This document shows, piece after piece, positions 25,998-37,602 of a DNA stretch of 58,137 nt. The DNA is taken from the NCBI GenBank assembly GCA_032988165.1, contig JANTQF010000218.1:1-58137 (forward strand). The letters are read 5' to 3'. Position 1 is the first letter of the stretch; each line of letters opens with the position of its first letter. The translations under genes were made by a program, and so were the position numbers. Below the pieces are notes generated by a model. That model did no database searches. It had not been told where the DNA came from and saw only the letters and a list, made by a program, of their open reading frames with translations. The DNA comes from Emmonsiellopsis sp. PD_33 (taxonomy: Eukaryota > Ascomycota > Eurotiomycetes > Onygenales > Ajellomycetaceae).

Positions 25998-26525
25998 TTA
26001 GAGATGTCGACCGGCCATCATCACATAAAAAACTCGGGTTTCTTTGGAATTTTCCCACGCTGTCCATGCTCGGGCACCGGCATCGAGAGCGACAAAGAAG
26101 CACAGGAATTGGTCCCTGGTGGGCCGGAATAGGTTCGAATCCATAGTCACCCGCTTCGAAGGATCTGGCTCCATCCTACTCTTATCTATACTACTCCTGA
26201 CACATTTTTCCCATTTCGCGAATATGTCTAGCGGCGTTAAATATTGGTCTCCCATTTGTAAAAGCCCGGGTGCGATCTCCCGGCAAACGTGGTCCTCAAG
26301 AAGGGGTACGAGTTTTCTAGCGATCAACCTACGCGCAGGCAAGCGGAAAGGCTGCATCAATGTGACAGGCATGTTGAAGCTCAAATATAGGTCAGCAATT
26401 ATCACGATAAATTTTCTATATATAAGACTTACAATGACTAGTTTCAACAATAACTTTTTGCAGAGTCTGGGTTGATATAAGGCGCGAGCTATCCCGAAGA
26501 TGCACAAGGACAGAATGACCATCAA
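25998..26525 (-). pseudogene. Possible remnant of a membrane-protein gene
   Basis: A 175-codon open frame, not recognised as a family. The start region is hydrophobic (MVILSLCIFGIARAL), and in-frame codons upstream of the ATG keep a hydrophobic reading (AWFVDTLSYL) before a stop, as if an earlier exon were lost. An intron with donor GTAAGT at about 26431 and an acceptor ending in TGCAG near 26352 would keep the frame and join LVI to PFRLPARR. The rest is soluble-looking with basic patches (RLPARRLIARKL) and ends RVFYVMMAGRHL. It is more protein-like than the other frames in this gene-poor region, but it has no partner exons I can find. It may be a decayed copy or a small lineage-specific gene. 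Confidence 0.3.
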
Positions 26526-27730
26526 ATATGACAGTGTGTCGACAAACCACGCAAAGGACGATAGGGTGTTGTCAAAAAAGGGTCAGCGTGAAGTATGTAA
26601 CTAGGAACAGCGATGGTAAGCCCATGGAGGCTTTTATACGGCCGGCTATCCAAAATATTTCGCGTGGCTTGTTAGGGATATGGCGAATTGCGGATCAATC
26701 CGGCATGGTGGATGGGAACATCCTTCAGAATGTAGACAAAATAACAGTTTGAAGCACTGTGTAAAAAAGCGAAGAAGCGGGTTATCCCGCCATAAATAAA
26801 GGAAGCCAATTGTCAGACTTCCGGATCATCACTTTCTACACGCTTCATCAGGAACTTGCCTCCCTCTTTAAGTTACCAGAACTGTATTTGCCCTCCAAAG
26901 ACATAGTGGGAAGCTCCAAGTTGATGAGGCCAGGGCCGGCGTCTCCAGGCCGCGCGAAAGCCCGTGCTTGATCGATGCTGCGGTAAATTGCCCGTCCATT
27001 TCAAATGAAGAGTGCATGTCGATATAACGAATATTCATTTTGACTTCCCGATGGAAGTGGAAGATTCAATCTGCCAGGGATCTTTACCACTACATTCTCA
27101 CACCGCGGGAAAACACTCTCGCGAACTCGTGGGCATTATACCCACCGGCGAACGAGTGCTGGGAAATGGCTGGGAGCAATAATCATTCCCGCCTGTCTGT
27201 CCCCTTTGCATGCCGGCTTGGGCCAGTGAAGGCTAGACAGGACGGGTGGTGAGCAAGATGGCATATAAGAAAAGAATCCTCCACGATGAGCTTGTGCCAT
27301 CATGAGCTCATGATCACAACTTGGAATGCCCAGGTAGGTTGTTCATTCATAGTATTCCAGCCCTGAATCAATTGTAAGCTGTCTTGCGGATCACAGAAAT
27401 TGTGTGGCCGATGATTCAATCAAAGCCGCCTTTTGATCATCCTTCATCCCTGGGCTCAAGAGAAGTCACAGTTTTATATTGGGCGCAAAGTCTCAATATC
27501 ACGTGGGGGTTATGACAAAATAGGAAATTTCTAACGTCCTTGCAAGGTTCCCCTCTATTTAATATTAAATATCCAGAAATGCGCCCTCGATGCTCTTGGA
27601 TTCGACATGTTACCAGTGAGGACAAGGTTTATGGTTTGCTCAAATACAATCCCCCCTCCAGGAATATGGGATCGCGTTGACGTAGCGGTGCTCCCTCGTA
27701 TTCGCTTACTGGCACTGCATCGACGGAGGA
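26526..27730. other. Gene-poor stretch, third part
   Basis: About 1.2 kb upstream of the F-box gene with short, unrelated open frames only. No gene supported. Confidence 0.5.
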
Positions 27731-27737
27731 TATAAAG
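27731..27737 (+). promoter_or_regulatory. TATA box of the F-box gene
   Basis: TATAAAG lies 19 bases before the first ATG (27750) and 55 bases before a second in-frame ATG (27786). Because transcription normally starts 30 or more bases after a TATA box, the second ATG may be the one used. Confidence 0.55.
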
Positions 27738-27749
27738 CCGATATTCCCC

Positions 27750-29093
27750 ATGCATCATCAAACCACCTTGCCGGGCAACGTTACAATGGTTTCCATCAAC
27801 ATCCTCCCCGCCGAAATCCTAATTGAAATATTCAACTATGGCTCTGCAGGCACACTCAAAAACTGCGTCAGTGTCGACCACAGATGGCATTTGCTAGCAC
27901 TACCAGTGCTCTATGCGAACATTGTTCTCCGGAATTCAAATATATATTCATTCTTGAAACTATTCAACGGCGTCCATACCCCGCTAGTCCACTCGATCAC
28001 AGTGACCCTCCATACAACCATCTGCGCCGCCATGCGGAAACAGGACAAAAACATCGGCTCCACCGACCCCATCGCAGAACTCTCCTCCACCCTCCTACCC
28101 CAGCTCACAAAGCTGTCCACTTTTTCCCTATGCTGCAGATGCGACGACTGCGAAGTCTTGATCAATCCTGCAGAACTTTCTGGCCTCCTAAATGCCCTCC
28201 CTGCGACCTGCATAAATTTAGAAATAGACCTGAAGCAGATTGATGAGAGTCCCGCAACTAGAAAACAGCATATATGCGAGGACATCCGCCGGATCCTCCC
28301 GCGCATGGAGCATGTCCGCATTCGCCTGCCCGGCGTCTGCTCAGCACTATTTGGCCCGATCGTCCCTTCTGACGGCGTATCCAGTGTAAACTTCAACCCC
28401 TATCGAGACGGAAAGTTTATCCCGATCAAAATCCCCAAGATGCGCACGCTTCTAGTGCACATCGGCTGGAATAGATGCCTCGGCTACCCATCCCTCCCCT
28501 TCCCCGAGGACTTCAAAAAGGGCGATGACCCCCCCTGGAAATCCATCACCATGGCCCTCCAAGCCCTCGTAACAGCCAATCCCAATGCCAGCGACAACAA
28601 CAACAACACCGGCCCTTACTTCTCCCCCAGCGCAAAGCTCTCCGCCATTCACAGCGGCTACTCCACATTCGTCTACACTGACTTCCCCAAGCAGACAACC
28701 ACCGTCACCCCGCCCTTCAGCTGCCGCAACACCCGCAGCCGATGGAACCCGACGTTCACCACCTGCATGCGCACGGTAGACGGGCGCGAGCTCATCGCGC
28801 CTTCGGACACCCTGGCCATTGTAGCCGAGGGCGCGCACCACTGGGCCAGCATGGTTAGCGGGGCGCGACTGCCAACGGCGATCCTAGACACGCCAGGCCC
28901 CAATTCATACACGGCAAATTGCATCCGTGAGCGGCTGCGTCTGATGTCTGTGGAGGAGTGGGGGAGGGAGAATGGGGGTATTACTTCTCATATTTGGGAG
29001 AGGGAGAAGAAGCTAGGGTATCGGGTGAGGGAGGCAAAGGTGAGGGTGGGGGAGCGGGAGGGGTTTTTGGACTTACGGGCGTTGATTAATTAA
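27750..29093 (+). CDS. F-box domain protein, 447 residues, intronless
   Basis: Likely a substrate adaptor of an SCF (Skp1-cullin-F-box) ubiquitin ligase. The F-box is at the N-terminus (ILPAEILIEIFNY, then LKNCVSVDHRWHLLALPVLYANIVL, about residues 17-65), in the layout typical of fungal F-box proteins: a Leu-Pro start, a central helix, then RW and PVLY. The remaining 380 residues have no repeat I can name; leucine-rich spacing around 110-150 (LPQLTKLSTFSLCCRCDDCEVL) suggests a degenerate leucine-rich fold. The C-terminus is charged (WEREKKLGYRVREAKVRVGEREGF). The longest reading starts at 27750, but the TATA box position favours the ATG at 27786 (MVSINILPAEIL, 435 residues). The target is unknown. 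The gene sits at the edge of a gene-poor stretch, as lineage-specific F-box genes often do. Confidence 0.8.
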   Translation: MHHQTTLPGNVTMVSINILPAEILIEIFNYGSAGTLKNCVSVDHRWHLLALPVLYANIVLRNSNIYSFLKLFNGVHTPLVHSITVTLHTTICAAMRKQDKNIGSTDPIAELSSTLLPQLTKLSTFSLCCRCDDCEVLINPAELSGLLNALPATCINLEIDLKQIDESPATRKQHICEDIRRILPRMEHVRIRLPGVCSALFGPIVPSDGVSSVNFNPYRDGKFIPIKIPKMRTLLVHIGWNRCLGYPSLPFPEDFKKGDDPPWKSITMALQALVTANPNASDNNNNTGPYFSPSAKLSAIHSGYSTFVYTDFPKQTTTVTPPFSCRNTRSRWNPTFTTCMRTVDGRELIAPSDTLAIVAEGAHHWASMVSGARLPTAILDTPGPNSYTANCIRERLRLMSVEEWGRENGGITSHIWEREKKLGYRVREAKVRVGEREGFLDLRALIN

Positions 29094-30413
29094 TAATCCC
29101 CGTGCCGATAGAATTAGATAAATAATATAAGATGCGAGAGAGAAACCTTGGGAGGGGTGGATTTATATATATAAAAAAAAAGAAAAAGCTGCATTTTGAC
29201 TTTCATACAATGATAAAAAAATTGTCTGAATTGATTGAATTGATTTATCAATGGTATTGGATTGGATTGGTTAATGTTTAATTTCTGTTCCGGAAACAAA
29301 GTGTTAGAAAAAAAAAGAATCGGTACAAAAACAAAAAAAAAAAAAAAGGAGATAATGAACACGACATAGGGAATAATGAGATAGAAAACAAAAAAGGTTT
29401 AGTTAGAGAAGAAAAAGGAAAAAAAGGGGAGTTTCGATTTTGCTCAAGGCAGCTAGCTCCATACACATAAAAAAAACCGATGATTGATAGAATGGAAAGG
29501 AAAATGGGTTTCTTTAAAGTCGAGGGCAGGGCCAGAGGAAGAAGAAGAAGAAGAAGAAGAAGAAGAAGAAGAAGAAGAAGAAGAAGAAGAGAAGAATTTA
29601 CTTATCCAGATAACAAAACGCGCGATGATAATGACTAAAGCAAAACGTACATAGGGAATCGAAAAGAAAAAAAACGCAAATCAAAACATAGAGCAAGCAT
29701 GGAGAGAAAACTAACTAGACAAAACAAGACAACGGGCACAAAGGAAATTATTAAAAACACATTCGGGATATTTATTGACACTGGAAATGGAAAAAGGGAG
29801 AAGAAACGAACCAGGAAAGAAAAGGGGAGATAGGAAATAGACGGAAAATAGGACTAGTTTAACAAAGGAAATAATAAAAAGCAATAACAACTGATTGGGG
29901 AGGCGGGTTGCAGGAGAGGTTCTTTCAACGGCATAACAGAATAGAACAGAACAGAGCAAAGCGCGCAGAGTGGGTAGTCAAGTCAGTCAGCTAGAAGATC
30001 ACAGGGGTATCCGCTCACTAGGTAATAAAAGCAGCAAGAGGGGGGCGAGGAATAATTAAAATAAGCAGAAGAGAAAACGACGAAAATAATCGAAAAGGTT
30101 ATGTAATGTGTTGGTACAGGTGTGGGTGCTCCCTAGGAAGCTTTGCTTTCCTCCTCCCATGACGGGAAATGATAATTGGGGTAAAATGGAAAATAGAAAT
30201 GAAGGAGTTCGTCCTCTTTCACCTGTACTCTCTTCCGTCTTGTCTTTCTTCGAATTCTGGGGTATGTTAAAGCGTCCATAACCAATGGATAAAAGGCAAC
30301 CCCCCCCTTTTATTACTGTCTTTCCCATCCCGTAAAACAGCTGTGCCGTCTGTCTGACGCCATCAGTGGTGTATTTGCCCGCCAAAACCTCAGCTGCAAT
30401 CCTAACAATCGAA
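29094..30413. other. Convergent intergenic region with A-rich and GAA tracts
   Basis: Between the stops of the F-box and kinase genes. It is strongly A-rich on the plus strand and includes a (GAA)n tract. The apparent minus-strand frames are Phe-rich low complexity. An open frame at 30056-30799 is only a shadow overlapping the end of the kinase gene. No gene supported. Confidence 0.55.
29537..29592. repeat. (GAA)n microsatellite
   Basis: Near-perfect tandem GAA/AGA triplets, about 18 copies, in the convergent intergenic region. Confidence 0.92.
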
Positions 30414-33400
30414 TTATTGATCTCCCGTTCTCGCCTTGCCTCTTCTCCTGAAAAAGTCCATAACCTTCCTGGCAGCACCCGAGGAACCAGAATGATGCGA
30501 AGGGTCCTTCTCATACTCATACGCATCCGCAAAGCGACGGTTATTCTTCTGTAGGATATTAGATCCCCTACCCGTCGACCGGCCCGTGTGCATCGATTGC
30601 CGCGAGCCGTTGTCATAATTAGAATTAAATCCTTCCGGATAGCTGGGCATGAACTGGTCTGTGTAGCTTGGATTCTGTGATTCTGCGCCGTATCTCTTAC
30701 TAGTGTCATTTTGGTAGTACTGGTCTGCGATGTGCGGGGATCCATACGGGTTGTTATTCTGGTACTGAGGCTGGGGAGAGGAGGCGTGTAGGGCAGCAAA
30801 TTGTTGGTCTATTTGCGCGGAGTAGTTCATCATGTCCATTTGATCACTAGTGTGGCCGAACGTCTGTTCATCCTGGGCATTGTAGGCATTATCCTGCTGT
30901 TGATGATGCGGCTGGGGTTCGATAGACGGGGCTCCAGGAGCAGTTGACAGTCGTCGTTGCTGCCCTCCTCGGCTATCTAAAGGACGGACGAAATCATTAA
31001 CCTGGGCCATGTGGGATTCAGTGGTGGGAGATGGTTCTTTGCTGGACGAGAACGTTTTCAGCGAAAAGGAGGCAGGTAAGAGCGAGAATCGTCGTGATCG
31101 GGGCTCTGTGAGAGAATCTGCATGTTTCCGATGGAAGGGGTGAGAAATAGACCGGCGTGATGAATCGATCGACGCTCTCGGCTCATCTGAGACAAATGGC
31201 TCCTTCATACTCGTTGGAGGATACCGCTTGCTCGTTCTCTGTCGAGCAGCGCCTGACTGAGACGAACGTCCACCAAATATCGATCCAGATCTACCAAACA
31301 GCTTCTCTCCAATACTTGTAACAGTGCTTGAGCGCTTGTGGCCCTTGCTCTGAACTTCTTGTTGTGAAGGAGTGGCATTGAAGTCTTGGTTTGTGCTTGG
31401 ACGGCTGGTCGAGCTTCCTGCGGTCTGTTGAGGCATAGGCGGGGAGATACTGTAAGTCTTGCCAGTCTTTGGCTGGGCAAGACGTCCCTGGACATTTGTT
31501 GTCGCAACTGCTGGGGCAGCTGGTTGACTATATGAGCCCCTAGATGGCATACGGCCATCGAACCTACCACCAGTGGAAGCCATAGACCCGCCAGTTTGAG
31601 GCCGTGTCGTTTGCGGCAATGAACCTTGAACGCCAGAAAATGCACCAGTTAGGTCTGAAATCGATTGCGCTAGGTTTCTGGACTGTGATCGAGGCATACC
31701 TTGAAGCCGCTCCGTTGTAGGCTGGCTCATAGTTGGAGGGCTGAGATCCACGGGCACGGTAGACACGGGCGGATCCTTCGGCAAGGGCTTAGATCGCGAT
31801 GCTGCAGGTACCGCAGCAGCAGCAGCAGCTCCTGCATTCGAAACAGGGGGTTCTCTACTGCTAGACCTTGCGGGTGCCTTGGAGGAACCTGGGGTGCCTG
31901 AGACGGGGGCCAAAGGCGCGGAACCTGGAGTTGAATCACCACGAGTAGTTTGAGACTGAGGGGCCACATATTCCACTTGCACTGTTCTCCGTTTTGCATC
32001 GCGTTGTTGCTTGTGTTTCTCATCCTCGGGTGAGATCTTCCCTTGTTGATGGCTAAGACCTCCCATAGGTGAGGCATTCGCTTGATTGGTTTTGGGAGGC
32101 TCCCTGACAGACGCACTACGGGCAAGTGCCGGTGTTTCCTGGTGGTCCTCTGTAAAAAATATTAGCATCGAGGGGGGGTTTGATTTCTCCGCAGCAGGAA
32201 GGTTGCCCATTACAAAAAGAAAAACTTACCAGCAGGAACCGTGGTGTTTGCAATATCAGACACATTAGTAGTGTTGCTCGTGATGTGGGATACGACATGG
32301 GCATATTCAGAGAGCCAACTGTGTCTCGCAACCTCAAAGAGATCCGCCCGTTTTCGAGGATCCGGAACAAGGATACGGCGTAACAGATCTCGCGCGTGGG
32401 GTGTGACGTATTCGGGGAAAGTGAGCGGGGTTGTTACAATGTATTTGTACAGGAGGTTAATATTATCTCCCTCGGGATTCGCAGGGTCGTCATCAAAGGG
32501 AAGGTAACCTGCAAGCATGGCGTACTGAACAGAAAATGTTAGAACCAAATCGGGTTCGACTCATAGGCGATGACATACCAAAATCACACCACAACTCCAG
32601 ACATCAACCTTCCGCCCAGTATATAATGAATCAGTCACAACGAGCTCCGGTGCTGCATAGCAAGGGCTACCACAGCTGGTCTGCATGAGATCACCGCGTC
32701 TGAGCCCCTTCGCGTCAGGGCGGTCGAGTCTCATTCTTTTCACAAATTCTCTGTTGGTCAGGTTATATTCAATTTCGTCGCCTAGTTCGTCCGAAGGGTC
32801 GAAGGTGTTTGCAAATCCAAAATCAGTGATGATAATATTGCGATTGCGGTCGAGGAGGAGATTCTCTAGTTTGAGATCACGATGGACAATGCCTTTCTTG
32901 TGCAAGTAGCCCACGCCGGACACAAGTTGGGCGAAGAGTCGACGGGCAGGATTGTCCTTTAGGTACCGGTGATTCAGGATGTAGTCGAACAACTCTCCCC
33001 CGGACGCGTACTCCAAAACAATTCCAATATGTCGGTCAGTCTCGGCCATTTCGTGTAGTCGTACGATATTTGGGTGGGAGAGTTCCTTTAGGATAGAGAT
33101 CTCGCGGTATATTTTAGGGAGACGGCTGGGATTAGACCCTAGGCTCTCCCGTCTGAGCAACTTGATCGCAACTTGCACACTGCCATCCTTCTTCCAGCCA
33201 AGTCGAACCTTTCCAAACTCGCCCTCACCAAGGGTCTGGCCAAGAACGTAATCACCAAAAGTAGTTTCTTTTCGTCTCGACGAGGAATTCGAATAATCGT
33301 GTCTGCTTCGGGCTCCACGTCCACCATCATCGACACCTTCGCTTCCGACTAGACCCAATCCGGACATGGGTGCAGCTTCAGGGTGCGCTTCGGCCTGGCG

Positions 33401-34153
33401 TTCCTGTTCGCGGACGATGTCGACCTCCGGATCCGTTACGACCATGCGGTTCAGCACTGCACTTCCTTCCGTCACGAGGTTAGTGGGGATCGAACTAGGT
33501 CCCATTGCGGCTTCAGAGCGGCTCTCCATTGCAGAAGCGGAAGGGTGATCTCTAGGTTCTCTAGTACTTGTAGCTCTCTGCGGGCCTTCGGGTGAATGTG
33601 GACCTTTTCGACGCGCTTTGGCAGCGGCCGCGGCAGCATCGTCTTTTGATTTATCACGACCGTTTGTACTATGGCCGCGTTCCCGTTCACCACGCTCGCG
33701 TCCACTCTCTCCCCTGCGCTTAGAATGCTTGCCTACTCGTTCTGCGGAACCATCGTTTGAGGGCACGCCGGGTGAATGGCGATTGCGTTGATTTGACGAC
33801 GTGCGCGGCGGGGGAATTGGGGGCGACCCAGGGCCATCGGACAGAGCAGGGCGAGGGCGGGTATTATTAGATCCTTGAGCTGTAGTTGGTGTAACCGGCG
33901 ACGCGTGGGTCGAGGGAGGTAAAGGAAGGTTACGAGGGGTATTCATTGTCGAAGGAATGGCAGAGGGAGGGGAGTAGAATTGGTCCGGGCTAACAGGCGA
34001 GCTGACGGCAGCATGGTCGGCCTGCTGTCTGCTTGAAACGCGTGGTCCAATTGGAGTTTGCTGAAGCGGCGGCCTCGAAGATCCCGTTGACGCATATTGA
34101 CTGGGTGACTGAGCGGTGGTATGCTGGGGAACTGTCTGCATAGCAGACGACAT
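30414..34153 (-). CDS. Kin4/Ppk1-like serine/threonine protein kinase, 3 exons
   Basis: Exons 32579-34153, 32230-32524 and 30414-32149 give 1201 residues. A long Ser/Pro/Arg-rich N-terminus (about 295 residues) precedes a complete kinase domain: glycine loop GEGEFGKV (309-316), VAIK lysine K331, catalytic HRDLKLEN (424-431), DFG (444-446) and a CGSPCYAAPE activation segment. An insert between DFG and the activation loop (DELGDEIEYNLTNREF) and the NPEGDNINLLYKYI segment are, as I recall, features of the fungal Kin4/Frk1/Ppk1 group. Budding-yeast Kin4 acts in the spindle-position checkpoint; that role here is inferred. The catalytic domain crosses both introns, and the second exon carries LAGYLPFDDD and the final HSWLSEYA helix. 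The 570-residue tail is disordered with SPxR and RS-type sites, likely regulatory. The long upstream region has CT-rich tracts on the coding strand. Confidence 0.92.
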
Positions 34154-36191
34154 GCCTTCCCTAGGAAAGACTCAGCACGGAGGTGTGAAGGACTAAGCTA
34201 TCTCCCATGCACCAGAAGACAGTTGCCGCCTTGTGTGCGGGTTATGGGAATGAATGGTATGGGTTTAGGTCAAGATATGAACATCTGTTCACAGCACGAT
34301 CCAGAGCCCAAATACAGGGTTATGCACAGCAACAGACAACAGCCAGCAGCCAAGCATCCGACAGGGGTGTATGAGAGACGACGTTGTATCCGATGCCTTG
34401 TGGGAGGAGTTGGATGACGAATTGACGACTGTGCGCGGCGGAGGGCGAAAGAGAGCAGAGTGTTGCTGCGTAGGACGCGAGGAGCAAAGCACACAGCTAA
34501 ATGCGGCGTCAAGAGAAGGGCAGCTGAAACGCAGCCACAACAAGGCAGGGCAGACAAGAAAGAAATCGGCCAGCAACGCGTATCGAGGTGGGTTGTGTTG
34601 TGATGTTTGTTCTGTTAGACCAGCAACAGAGTCTTTGGGGGCAGATTCTGTTTGCCGACGACGTGCCAGGCCAGACGTGCCTTCCAGCCAGCAACCGACG
34701 ACAACGACGACGACGACGATGACAACGACAGCTTGTGTCTCCTCCAATTACTGCGGCGCGGACTCGACGAGCAGGCCGGGCTCGGGGACGGCTCAGCGGC
34801 GGTGCGAGGGCGTGTGTGGCAGACCAACAGGCCGGACACCTGGTGCCAGCGCGAGCGAGCGACAGACGGGCCGGGCGGGCGATTGCGAGGGGTGGGGGAG
34901 GAGGAGGAGGAATCAGCGGCGACACGGACGGGACAGGGCTGGGCTGGCCAGCTTGGAGCAGCGAGGATGCGTCGAGGGTGCGGATGGCGATGGAGCCGAC
35001 CAAAACAGCATGATCGACGGTACGACCGAGGGAGAAAGGGGGCGGATAAAGAAACGCGGCTGGACCTGGAGAAGCCGACCGGGCGGCCTGGTCTGCGAGA
35101 TTGACAGCTGGCGCGGGAAGACGGGGCGGGTGGAGAGGCGGAGAGGGATGAGAAGAGGGAGAGGGAGAGGGAGAGGAGAGGGAGAGGAGAGGAGAGGGTG
35201 AAGAGAGACGGAGGAGTGGAGGTGAGGTCGGGGATGGAATTGGACGATGGCGATGAGGAGAACAACAAGACTAACAACTAGTGAGGATCTCCCATCAGCC
35301 ACCACAACCAGAGCGTCTATTATCTGTCTATCTCTCTATTCTCTGGCTGGCGTGTTGGGCAATTGATCCATCCTGGCCAGAGACGGTTGAGAGTTATCTG
35401 TCTCGTCTCTCCTGTACAACAATCCACGCCTGGATTCAAGAAAACTCAAATCACCGTTTCTCTCCCAGCTCTGCTCTGGAAGACTGGAACCAGTCCCTGG
35501 ACGATGACCCAATTCCTCCCGCCGTTCCTTGGGTCGCAATAACTAACAAGTGGGCTCTCCTACGTATCTCCAGTCAACAACAAGCCAGTCTCTATCCCCA
35601 ACTCCCAGCACGGTGACAGGGCTGAATCTCGGCTTTGAACAGCGTGGCACTGTGGCGAAATCACACCCTCCATCCTCCACCGCTTGATCAGAACACTCTA
35701 CTCCGTAATTATCTATCTGTCTATCCGTCTACCTACTCAAGAATCCACAACTCTACATTCCCGTGCTGCGATGCGATGCGCGTTTAACCCAGTAAATCAA
35801 GCCAGCCAACCACCACCTAACTTATTTATGAAAATGGCGCAGAAGGGGAAACAAAAACAAAAGCCTGGATGAAAGCAAAAGTAACTTTTATTATTTATTG
35901 TCGGTTTCAAAAACCTTGCAAAAGAAGCCTTGATTGGGAGCGAGCAAAAGGACAGTAGTAATTCATCCGTCGGAGATACTAAAATCCGGCTCCCGCGACG
36001 CCATTGTTCAGGGTCCCCTCCAACCTCCATCTTTGCGAATGAGCTTAACACTTATCCCGAAAACTGGACTGAAGAGCATACACTGAAGTTGGCGTAAGAG
36101 GCATCCTTTTTTCTAGAATTGTACATGATATTATCGACGCCGACATTTCTGGCTTGAAGGAAGATTGTCGGGGGCCTGTCCTACCCCTTAG
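34154..36191. promoter_or_regulatory. Long divergent upstream region with polypurine tracts
   Basis: Two kilobases between the divergent kinase and hypothetical genes. Several overlapping open frames (for example 34371-35201 +) are Arg/Gly-rich on one strand and Pro/Ser-rich on the other, the signature of GC-rich simple sequence and not of genes. A GGGAGA-type polypurine tract (about 35141-35215) reads as CT-rich on the kinase strand and probably marks its start site or a long 5' leader. A possible 5' UTR intron cannot be judged by eye. Confidence 0.45.
35141..35215. repeat. GGGAGA-rich polypurine tract
   Basis: Imperfect tandem GGGAGA and GGAGA units, almost pure purine on the plus strand, about 1 kb before the kinase start codon. 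Confidence 0.8.
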
Positions 36192-37602
36192 ATGCAGCAG
36201 CACTGGAACGGAAACTTGGGTAAGATAATCCCGAAACATCCTCTATGCTATGTCGGCTGGTATTGCGAAGTGCTAAAACTTGTGAATACCAGAAATATCC
36301 TGTCAAAATCCGACGCTCCAAGCTACACTCCATCTCCAAACCCGGACGCCATCAGAGCCGAGAGCCGCCGTCAAATTGAGAAGTGGTACTACGACCTGAT
36401 AAAGATGGGTGGTAGACCAGCGTTTCCACTCGAGCTCTCGTTCGCTCAACCAGATGATTATGGAGACTTCGCGGGTATTATTGAATACCTAGGATCGGGG
36501 ACAGGTTTTCTTGAGCAGAAATCCTCATGGGTTTATTTTCGAAGGTTCCAGCGGCGATACCGCAAGACGGAGGGGACATTCGCCCGGTACCAGCAGGAGA
36601 TGCGTGAATATCAACAGAACGAGGGCATCGAGGGTGACATCCATCTGCTTTTTGATGCCACACAGCAGACCAAAGTGGATGAGTGGAAGGAGTACCACTA
36701 CTTCCAGTACCGGAAACCGCCAATGGCGGGAGGAAGAGAGGAAAAGATCGGAAGAGGGCAATGCAGATCCTATGATACCAGCCGAGCTATATCATCTCAG
36801 AACTATACCTGAATCAGAACTCAACCAGTTCATGGTTTTGCTGAACTGGATAGAACAACAGCTTCCAGAAATCGCTCGAGAATGTGCAATGTCCAGCGAG
36901 GAGGCTCTCAAGGACACGCAGGACCCTGTAAATCGAGCCGAGGTATCTGGAATAGTATCGATGCCAGAGAATGTCGTCTCGTCTATGGTCTCCACTACCA
37001 AAAAGACCACGAAGAGCAAGCGAAGGTCGGCCAACAGAAATAAGAAGTCTACAAGCCCAGTTCTCAGATCAGGTGATGCACCGAGAGTCACTAAAGCTTG
37101 CAGGAAAACAAAGTCACCTCAGAATCCGCGCTTTCTCTACAATGCGCCAGTGTCGGATACACCATCCATGACGCTACGACATGGTGACACAGGATGGATC
37201 ACCAGGGCACAAAATAGAGCGGCCATGACGACGATGAAGGCTGAAATTCAAACCTTTGCAAAGACATCAGCAGAGTTGCCATCTGACACGGCGCCGCTGC
37301 GCAGAAGCCAGCGTATTAAGGACTTGGAAGCAAGAAGAAATGAGCAGTCCAAGGTGATGTTGAGGGAGAGTAGACAAAAAGTCCTAAGGACTAAATATCA
37401 AAGAAAGCCAAAGGAGTGGGTATCAAAAGATTGGAATCTATCTGCGCAGGCCAGACCGCAAGGGATTACAAAATCTCGAGAGCCCAGGAAGAGAAATCTC
37501 TCCCGGCGAGACAAAATACGCGGCGTGAAGCGCAACAAGCAGGACAAAGTGGATCTGCCTGAGTTTAAGCAATTTAGCTTGCATGATGAATCGAAGAAGT
37601 GA
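36192..37602 (+). CDS. Basic hypothetical protein in two reading frames
   Basis: Unknown function. One frame runs from ATG 36192 and looks genuine as far as WKEYHYFQYRK (about 36715), with motifs such as RRQIEKWYYDLIKMGG and DIHLLFDATQQTK. A second frame carries the reading onwards (ELNQFMVLLNWIEQQLPEIA), then a Lys/Arg/Ser-rich, probably nuclear tail with PLRRSQRIKDLEARR, ending at 37602. Removing a 94-base GT-AG interval (36707-36800, acceptor CATCTCAG) joins both frames and gives 438 residues with an exact multiple of three. However, the donor GTACCG is weak, no good branch site is visible, and the interval also encodes a plausible coil in the second frame (REEERKRSEEGNAD). A one-base frameshift in a decaying gene is the alternative. 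The start is uncertain. Confidence 0.5.

Noticed and set aside
26132..26142. Perfect tRNA B-box consensus GGTTCGAATCC
   Set aside because: The flanking bases do not form a T-stem, and no A-box or acceptor stem lies about 50-70 bases upstream.
30056..30799. 247-codon minus-strand frame near the kinase end
   Set aside because: It overlaps the kinase's last exon in another frame and continues into A-rich non-coding DNA; Arg/Thr/Ser-biased with no domain.
34371..35277. Long open frames on both strands upstream of the kinase (up to 276 codons)
   Set aside because: Arg/Gly-rich on one strand and Ser/Pro-rich on the other, overlapping in several frames: a composition effect of GC-rich, purine-biased simple sequence.
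36220..36292. GTAAGA...CCAG intron near the start of the hypothetical gene
   Set aside because: Its removal (73 bases) shifts the frame away from the coding-like reading that follows, so it would need a different, unidentified start.
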